Assembly (NCBI GenBank): GCA_039545295.1
Contig: BCIK01000012.1
Span: 310,001 to 374,000 of the forward strand
Length of the DNA stretch: 64,000 nt
Direction: 5' to 3'
Origin: Udeniomyces pyricola
Taxonomy: Eukaryota; Basidiomycota; Tremellomycetes; Cystofilobasidiales; Mrakiaceae
Part shown: piece after piece, positions 57,601 through 64,000 of the stretch
Position numbering within the stretch: position 1 is the stretch's first letter
How the letters are laid out: every line of letters begins with the position of its first letter
Notes under the pieces: model-generated
Told to the model about the DNA's origin: nothing
The model's input: the letters and a program-made list of their open reading frames with translations, nothing else
Database searches by the model: none
Position numbers and translations under genes: made by a program

Positions 57601-60443
57601 GACTTCCGTCGGATTTCGTCCCTCTCGAGATTCTGCTCGACGACCGGAGCGAATCGACCGACTTTGCCCGAATTGTGCCTCAAACTGACTGCCAGATTCA
57701 GTACGACAAGTTCAACCAACTTCGCTTGCGCAATCGGATGCAGACCGAGATGACGGCTTCCAAATCGCCTTTCAACGAGCATCTCCGTTCCAAGATGGTA
57801 AGCAGTCGAAATGCTTCTTTCGTGTGTTGCCATCTTCACATGCTCATTCCTCTCTCTCTCGTACACCTTTTTTCTCCAACTTTCTCTCTCTTCTCGGACG
57901 CTCTCGTGAATTCCAGGATCTCGTCCGGGTCCATGTCCCTCGATTTACCGTTACAGCGACAAATGCCCAGTTCTCTTCGCTTTACAACGGTAAGCTTGCC
58001 AGAACAGGATAGCTTGCTTGACTTCCAGAGACAAACGTGTCGAGCTCTCAATTCAAGATCTGAGCTACGTAAACTCTTCTTACGCTCCGTTCTGATCCTT
58101 CCTGATTTCTCCTGCGTCATCTGTCTAGTCGTCACGAATCTGCTCCTGTACCAGGACTCGTCACAGCAGGCCCGACAAAAACGACTTGAAGCCTTCATCT
58201 TCTCGTTCGACCACTCGAATCTCGGTGGCTCGAGTGATCTTGTCAGCGACATCCAAGCTCAGATCCGCTCGCATGAGCGTCTTCGGTCGACGTACGAAGC
58301 GAACCCCGACTTCATCGACTCCGAGGGTCGCATTCTCCTCGCTACAGTTCGAGGCCAAATCCGACAGCTTGCTGAGGAGCTTGACCTTGTCTTTGACGCT
58401 ATCGCCGCTGCTCAGGACCCGAAGACAGTCCGGGAAGCTGGCAAAAAGTCGGCCTTCAAGTTCGAGGCCAACTCGGCCGAGATCTCGTGGCGGATGTTGA
58501 CGAACGACAACCATCTGCTTGCCAAGATGGCCATCAAAGGTACGATGACGAGTGACGTCTTGATTTCAACTGCCAAGAGCATCTACTGATGAATCGCATC
58601 CTTTCATGCTATAAATCCCGATAAACAGGGAGCAGCCTCACTTGGCTTGCTAGGGTCGATGGGTCTGTGTCAAATACGCTCTCCATCGAGGATCTCTCGG
58701 CGCTCAACGCCCAACACGACGCCTTTTTCCCCGAGATCATCTCCAAAGCCTCGCATACGGCCGCTTTCGGACCTAAATCGGCATTTGCTGTCGTCAAGTG
58801 GAGGTATGTGTGTCGTCTTGCAAGCTGGCAGATTTGACGTCTCTCATACTCATCACTTGAACTTTTTGTACATGCGCGAATACGCGTTGACACTTTCCCC
58901 ATCCTGCTCGTCGACCCATCTGTTGCCCACTTTCAGTTTGCTGGCTCCTGTTGGAGGCATCTCGATTGTCAACTACTTTGGCCTCGTCGCGCACCCAATT
59001 CGACTTCAGCTGGAACGCAAAGTTGGCAAAGAGGTTCTCAATTACTTCTTCTCCCATGACCCGCCCAAACAGGAGGATCATGACCGTGACAACTCGCACG
59101 CCGGCTCGGCCTCAAACCCTCACCAAGCGACGCCGGGAAATTCTCGCGCGCAGAGCAAGAATAGTTCGCCTCTCGCCTCACGATCGGCCTCGATGTCGTC
59201 CAGTCGGACGTCCCTCTCTCAACTGGGTGTTCCATCCGACGACTCTTCTGATCTTGTTCGCACGTCAACATCATCGTCCTCGTCATCGAGCCTTCGTCCC
59301 AACGCCAACGTCAACACCAACGGGTCCTCTACTTCGCTCAGTCGAGTCAACTCTTCCAACAGCCTCAACGATGCAGGCAGCCACAGCTCGCCAAAAGCCG
59401 AGAAGAACAGTGACAAGCACGACAAACCTGCTAAACTTAAGAAGTCCAAGTCGAGCCACAGCCTTGCCCCTGGCTCATCCGAGGTCGAAGAGATGCGAGC
59501 GAGATCCAAGAACCGAAGCTTTGTTTATGTCAGCGTGGCTGGGTGAGTAATTGTTCAGCTACGACGTTAGGGTCTACATCCTTTCACCGAAGCCTCTTGG
59601 CAATTGTAGCAGCGTGTAGTTCTTGGGTTCTCATGTTCGTTGCTTACCCAACTCCCTTCTCACGGGCTTACCTCTTGTGACAGTCTCGGCATCACCCTGT
59701 CCTACAAGGGCGAAAAGGCACGCAGCCTGACAGATCTCAACGACGTCAGCTTCACGATGCCCAACTTTGAACTCCACGACGTGACATATTCCTTCGAGGA
59801 GCTCGTCCACGAGCTCAAGCGCGAGGTGATCAAGTCGCTCTGGGCCCAAAAGTCCCATCTCGTCAACCAAATCTTCAAGGCCCGACCGTCAAACAGGCAT
59901 CATCATTCGCCAGTCGAGCAGGGGACGACCAAGAAACCGAGCGCATTGCGGTACAGCATCCAACCACCGACACCTGTTGGTTCATCGGACAGTATCGACG
60001 ATTTTTCAGCCGATCACGTGAGTTGATCACATCTGGGTTGGTTAACAGACTGGAGTTTCTTGCCCGCGGCTGATTATTTTTACTTTCGTTGTTTGGGTCG
60101 TTTGTGTGTATGTGTGTGTTCTTTTTTCTGTCGTCACTTACCAGGAGGAGTATACGACTCGCGCTAAATCGTCGTCTGCGCTCGGCAAGCTCTTTGGCAA
60201 AAAGAAGGTAAATCATAGGTTTCTCTTCCCTCTCCTTTCTTCTCCCTCTATCGCGCTTGATTTTCCAAGCTGGTAACTGTCCGAATGGGCCATCTGAATG
60301 GAACTGACTCCAACATTTGCGGATTCCCCCATTTCCACCCTCTTCCCTTTCTCACTTTTCAGTCTGCCTCTTCCACCCACGATCACGGCCCACCCTCAGA
60401 CGAAGCCAAACTTCTCGGGATCTCACTTCCTCGAAAACCCTGA
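48659..60443 (+). CDS. FMP27: Fmp27/Hobbit bridge-like lipid-transfer protein (BLTP2)
   Basis: Very large rod-shaped protein of ER-plasma membrane contacts, with repeating beta-groove modules that let bulk lipid flow between membranes (family knowledge; human BLTP2, S. pombe Hob1/2). About 25 exons, starting 48659..48855, 49046..53235, 53367..53595 and ending with about 60361..60443; about 3020 residues. The N-terminal ER anchor is VILVALSLFLIFIAVRRLVP. Groove modules follow, and the family signature ERLGFWDKLRLILHWKVEM (the GFWDK domain) sits near residue 1560. Then GPIHMHAKGSRVPYNILGNG, a Cys-rich insert (CVSNECEKCSGTNFHRACR), and the C-terminal groove modules. The C-terminal region has Ser-rich stretches (59150-59330), a Lys-rich patch (KLKKSKSSH) and FGKKK near the end. 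The start is chosen at the ATG just before the hydrophobic anchor. Yeast Fmp27 is 2628 residues. Confidence 0.93.
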
Positions 60444-60930
60444 TGAGAGACAGAAGAACATTCCCACGACTTTTCCTCATTTCTTTCATCTATTTGGGCT
60501 CTTGTATTTCTTCAAGTTCTCTTTTTCGCTCTCTCTCTCGATTATCGTTTTTCTGCTTCCTTTTTCTTCTTCTTCTTCTTTCTTTCTCTGTTTGATTACC
60601 GGGCGCCTGTTGCATAAAACGTTATCACCTTGACCTGTTCGTCTATTTGCTTGGTTGTACGTGTTGGTTTTGTTCTTGTTCGTTTTGATTAGTGTTTATG
60701 CCGGAGTGATGAGGAATGTATCGATTAGAAAGGAAAGAGAGACAACGGTTACGAAACCGCCGTCGGAATTTGTCGGCAGTCGGAACCAACGGTACCTCTG
60801 ATGAATTCGAACGCGTCAGCGCCCCCGGGGAAGAATGAATGATGATGATGATGACCTTGGCTATTCGATATTTCCCTCGACCTCAACTATCATCACATCC
60901 ACTATCATCCATCGACCAAGACCCAACACC
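60444..60930. other. Fmp27 3' region and promoter of the last gene
   Basis: 487 bases. T/C-rich sequence at 60520-60610 (tttcttcttcttcttc) follows the Fmp27 stop. A (GAT)n run lies at 60837-60854, just upstream of the next start. The in-frame ATG at 60835 would add about 32 residues; I take 60931 as the start because the added part is low in complexity. Confidence 0.5.
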
Positions 60931-62535
60931 ATGGAGCAAACCCTGCTCTCAAGGCTACGATCCGCCTTTCCTCGTCACTCAAATTCCCTCCTTCCACTCA
61001 TCACCCCCACCCCCCAATCCCCTTTCAACTCGCCTCGAGCAATCGACACGTCTGGCTTCTCGCCGTCCAATAGCAACGTTTGCATTCTTCCCTTGACTTC
61101 TTCACGCGTAGTCAACCACCAACATACCTTTGCTCCCTCCAACCTCATCATCAACCAATCTAATACGACACTCTCACCCATCGAGATCCTCTCGTGTCTT
61201 CATCATTTCCGGCTCGCCGAGCTTCCACCGGCACCTCTCCTTCTTGCCTCTTCCCATTCTTCGTCTTCTTCTTCCTCCTCTTCCTCAACTCCTTCTGCTC
61301 CGTCATCATCACTATCATCATCACCACCACCACCACCACCCGACCCCCTTCACCACCCGACCCCACTTTCCGATTCCGCCTGGCTCTCCCATTTCTACCT
61401 CACAATCGCACACCTTCACCATACCCTCCCATCCTTCTTCTCCCATCCCCCTTCCTGGCCACCTTCCATCTACAACCCTTCCATCGCGCTCACCCTTCCT
61501 CCTCCACTCTTCCCAGGTGGAATTCAAATCCCCGGCCTGAGAGCATACGAGTTGTTCTTCGGTGCGGCAAGAGGTAGTCTTAGGGTTATTCTGGGCGAAC
61601 CTTGGGTTAGAGTGGAAAGGGTCGTGGTCTTGCCACCTCAAGAAGGAGGAGGTCTCGATGCTGAAGGAAGAGAGATATCCTCTTCTTCACCACCTTCTTC
61701 TTCATCATCATCATCATCACCCTCATCGCGTCAAGGTTCTTCTTCATCCATACCAGGTGATGTGAGTGCAGGAGGGGGGCAACAAGGCGCGATTGCCAAA
61801 GGTCGACTTGATCGGAAGGTGAGGGTCATGGTGAAAGTAGGAGGCAGACTTCGTTTACCTCTACCGGTCGAAGGCGGTTTACTCGGAGGTGGACAGGGTC
61901 ATGATCGAGAATGGACCATCAGTAAGTCCTTTTGACCGGCTTGAGATCTTCTCGGGACCGAACCAGAGGAAAAAAAAAGGAAGACAAAAAAAAGGAGAAG
62001 GAGAGGGAGGGGGAGGGAAAAAAGAAAGAGAGGAAAGAAGATTGATCTTCTTCTATTGTCCAAATCATTCAAACCCCCCTTTTTTCAAACGTACTTTATC
62101 ACTCTCAAAATCCACCTCACGCCATACTCATTCTCCTTCTCTTTCTTCTTCGTCTTCTTCACACTCACAGGTAATCTCTACACGTTTTCCCCTCTCGATG
62201 CTCGAATCACCCATCACCATGTGGAAACCGTTCATCCTCGTCCGACGCAAGAGGCTATCCAATGGTGGAGCAATCTCGGGCTCGTCGGAGCAAGCTCTAC
62301 AGGCAGCGGTGGGAGTGATAATAACCATGGTGGTGGTGGTGATGATGATGGGAGTGGTAATGAGAGAGGAGGAAGAGGTGATGGGCGGCAGGATCGTCAG
62401 CAAGGGAGTGGTGGTAGTGGAGGGGGAGGGGGAGGAGGTAGACACCGATCAGCGGATGGGTGGGCGAGGTTTGGATCGGGAATCGAACAGGACGAATGGG
62501 AGGGCTTGAAGAGACTTGCGGGATGGAGTAGTTGA
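60931..62535 (+). CDS. Uncharacterised protein, possibly NTF2-like (C6orf136/DUF2358 type)
   Basis: Model join(60931..61921, 62171..62535), 451 residues, phases consistent (gtaagt donor). Residues 1-55 are positively charged and Ser/Pro-rich and could be a mitochondrial targeting region (LLSRLRSAFPRHSNSLLPL). A helix-rich part with SAWLSHFYLTIAHLHHTLP follows Ser and Pro runs. A beta part follows: YNPSIALTLPPPLFPGG, YELFFGAARGSLRVILGEPW, KVRVMVKVGGRLRLPLPV, EWTISNLYTFSPLDARITHH and HVETVHPRP. The series 'helix, strand with N-P-x-I, Y-x-x-F, long strands, then a strand ending in H-x-V-E/D-x-V-x-P' resembles the NTF2-like fold of the C6orf136/DUF2358 family. That is a judgement by shape, not a proven match. 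The C-terminal half of exon 2 is Gly/Asp/Arg-rich and disordered. Confidence 0.62.
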
Positions 62536-64000
62536 GGGGAAAGAAAATAGAATAGGGAAGAGAATAGGGTCGAACGTCATGAAGGGGGAGGGGGCACTCT
62601 TGACTCTTCTTTACTTCCAACTTCCGCTCGATGTTTGAAACATCCTTCCCCCGTATAATCCCCCCCCCCCCCCCCCCTTCCTCTCCCCTTATTCTATTCA
62701 CTTCATCTTCTGTCTTCTGACCCGTGCTTTCCTTACCTCTAAACCATCGACATCCTCCAAACCCTAACATCAACTCCCTCATCCTATCGGCCCTACTTCC
62801 CTTCCCCCTCTTCGCCTCTCTCTCTCTCTCGGCAATCGTTATAACGTCCATCGCAAGCCTTTCGTCATCCCCATCCCCATCCCCCCCCCTGGTTTCTATA
62901 AGCTCAATCTTTTTTCCCAGAACCTTTTTTTTTTTGCATTCCCCACTTTTGCTTTACATTCGTCGGCATCATATCCATTATGACATTCAACATCATATCC
63001 ATTCCTAAACCCCTTCTTCTCCTCACCAAGTTTTTTTTTCTTCTTTTTTTTTTTCCTAAAACACACACACATACATACACACATACACACACACACACAC
63101 ATATATGCACACATCCACTTTGATATATTGATATATACGTAACGTCGTTCCTCTTCGCTAAAATCGCTTTCACTTAGACACAAACCATCATGAGATCCTA
63201 ATAACAAAACAAAAAAAAAAAAAAACAAAAAAAAAGACAAAAAAAAAAGAATCATGTATAGATGGATCGATAGTCGAAAAGATCATCAAGGAGTTGCGAA
63301 ACTTGAGACATTCGCGCGCAAAGCCGGAATGAGATGGATGAAATATATATATATATGTATATATGTATGTATATATATATATATGCAGGGATGGAATTGG
63401 AATCGGAAGGAATGGGGATGGGGGAATGATGATGATGTCGGAATGCATATGTGTCTCTCTCCATCGGAAAGAAGAAGAAAAAAATCGTGAGGTGGATGAG
63501 GAGAACGTAAAAAAGGGGGGGGGAAGGGAGGAATATCCTGGACGGATCACGAGAAAAGGGAGACAGAAAGACAGAATGATCGAAGGAAGAAAGAAAAAAA
63601 AAAAACAAGAAGTGATCGAATTGAGAGGGAAGAGAGAGAGAGCCTGAAACGCCGCTTGCATGATCATGGGAACGAAAGACGAAACAAGAAGAAAAAAAAG
63701 AGGAAGAACACAAAACACGTACACAAAACATACAGAACAAGGACCATAGGGAAAAAGAAACAATGAGAGCTCCCAACAGGAGTGTCAGCGACCAGAGAAG
63801 AAAAAGAAACCAAACCAAACCAGACGGATATGAGAAAAAACACGAACAGATCAGAGCAAAGAAAGAAAGGAAAGAGAGCTGAAAAAAAAAAGATACAGAG
63901 ACGGAATCATGGACCGAGACGAGTTCCTACTTTCCTACTTCCTTCCTAAGATCCCGACTCAATGATCCCCGGTTGTAGTCTCCGTCTTCCTGTCAAAGCC
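62536..64000. other. Right-end low-complexity region, no supported gene
   Basis: 1465 bases. C/T-rich to about 62900 with a C run at about 62658-62677, then T runs at about 62926-62936 and 63029-63054, a CA microsatellite, A runs at 63210-63250, a (TA)n/(TG) stretch at 63342-63384, and purine-rich sequence (ga, gaa) to about 63900. Open frames on the minus strand in 62896-63818 are Phe/Ser/Leu-rich artefacts of these tracts. From 64000 to about 63960 the minus strand can be read as the last residues of a protein ending GFDRKTETTTGDH; too short to support. Confidence 0.6.
63058..63114 (+). repeat. (CA)n/(ACAT)n microsatellite
   Basis: Interrupted run of ca dinucleotides with atac interruptions. 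It lies in the gene-poor right end, next to T and A homopolymers. Length is likely polymorphic. Confidence 0.85.

Noticed and set aside
62966..63004. Two direct copies of catcatatccatt 24 bases apart
   Set aside because: Short and inside low-complexity sequence; chance duplication is enough to explain it.
62896..63818. Long minus-strand frames rich in Phe, Ser, Leu and Ile
   Set aside because: They come from purine-rich and microsatellite sequence on the + strand, lack splice structure, and resemble no protein family.
1..64000. Transposons, integrated viruses, CRISPR arrays, biosynthetic or toxin clusters
   Set aside because: No transposase, reverse transcriptase, integrase, terminal repeats, spaced repeats, NRPS/PKS or toxin motif was seen; all recognisable genes are housekeeping or cell-biology genes.

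Overview
This window is nuclear DNA of a fungus, most likely a basidiomycete. Nearly every gene is broken by short spliceosomal introns (mostly about 50-250 bases, GT...AG, pyrimidine-rich before the acceptor). Genes lie on both strands a few hundred bases apart, GC content is moderate, and the protein set is fungal housekeeping (U1-C, Dbp8, uL13m, DNA polymerase epsilon, Snc1, Fmp27). I see no prokaryotic operon, phage, transposon, CRISPR or integration signature. I built exon models by eye from reading frames, splice sites and family alignment from memory. For most genes the exon lengths sum to a multiple of three, which is an internal check.

Layout, left to right. 1-986 (-): left-truncated unknown protein with an N-terminal membrane segment. 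1746-3476 (-): casein kinase 2 beta. 3802-5554 (+): probable mitochondrial protein with an RGG repeat domain. 5924-6964 (-): uncharacterised type I membrane protein. 7490-13088 (+): Nvj2/TEX2-type SMP lipid-transfer protein with a very long disordered tail. 13959-17079 (-): RNA helicase Dbp8. 17368-19507 (+): acidic nuclear protein, possibly Rrn9-like. 20237-21502 (-): mitochondrial ribosomal protein uL13m. 21737-23365 (+): U1 snRNP protein C. 23964-25277 (-): CIA30-domain protein. 25763-33688 (-): large many-exon helical protein that I do not recognise. 34033-35215 (-): glycolipid transfer protein with altered headgroup-site residues. 35975-36229 (-): small two-helix membrane protein. 36984-38027 (+): synaptobrevin Snc1. 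38676-47429 (+): Pol2, complete in 16 exons. 48659-60443 (+): Fmp27/Hobbit bridge-like lipid-transfer protein, about 25 exons. 60931-62535 (+): uncharacterised protein, possibly NTF2-like. 62536-64000: no supported gene, only low-complexity sequence.

Themes. Three unrelated lipid-transfer families (SMP, GLTP, Fmp27 bridge) and an exocytic SNARE share the window. There is also a gene-expression set (U1-C, Dbp8, a possible Pol I factor, uL13m) and a replication gene (Pol2). Fungi do not use operons, so I read the neighbourhood as mostly chance.

I found no clearly new system. The best leads are an abundant class of 5' splice sites with C at +4, the RGG array in a protein with a mitochondrial-type N-terminus, the GLTP lacking two sugar-contact residues, and the unrecognised 7.9-kb helical-repeat gene.
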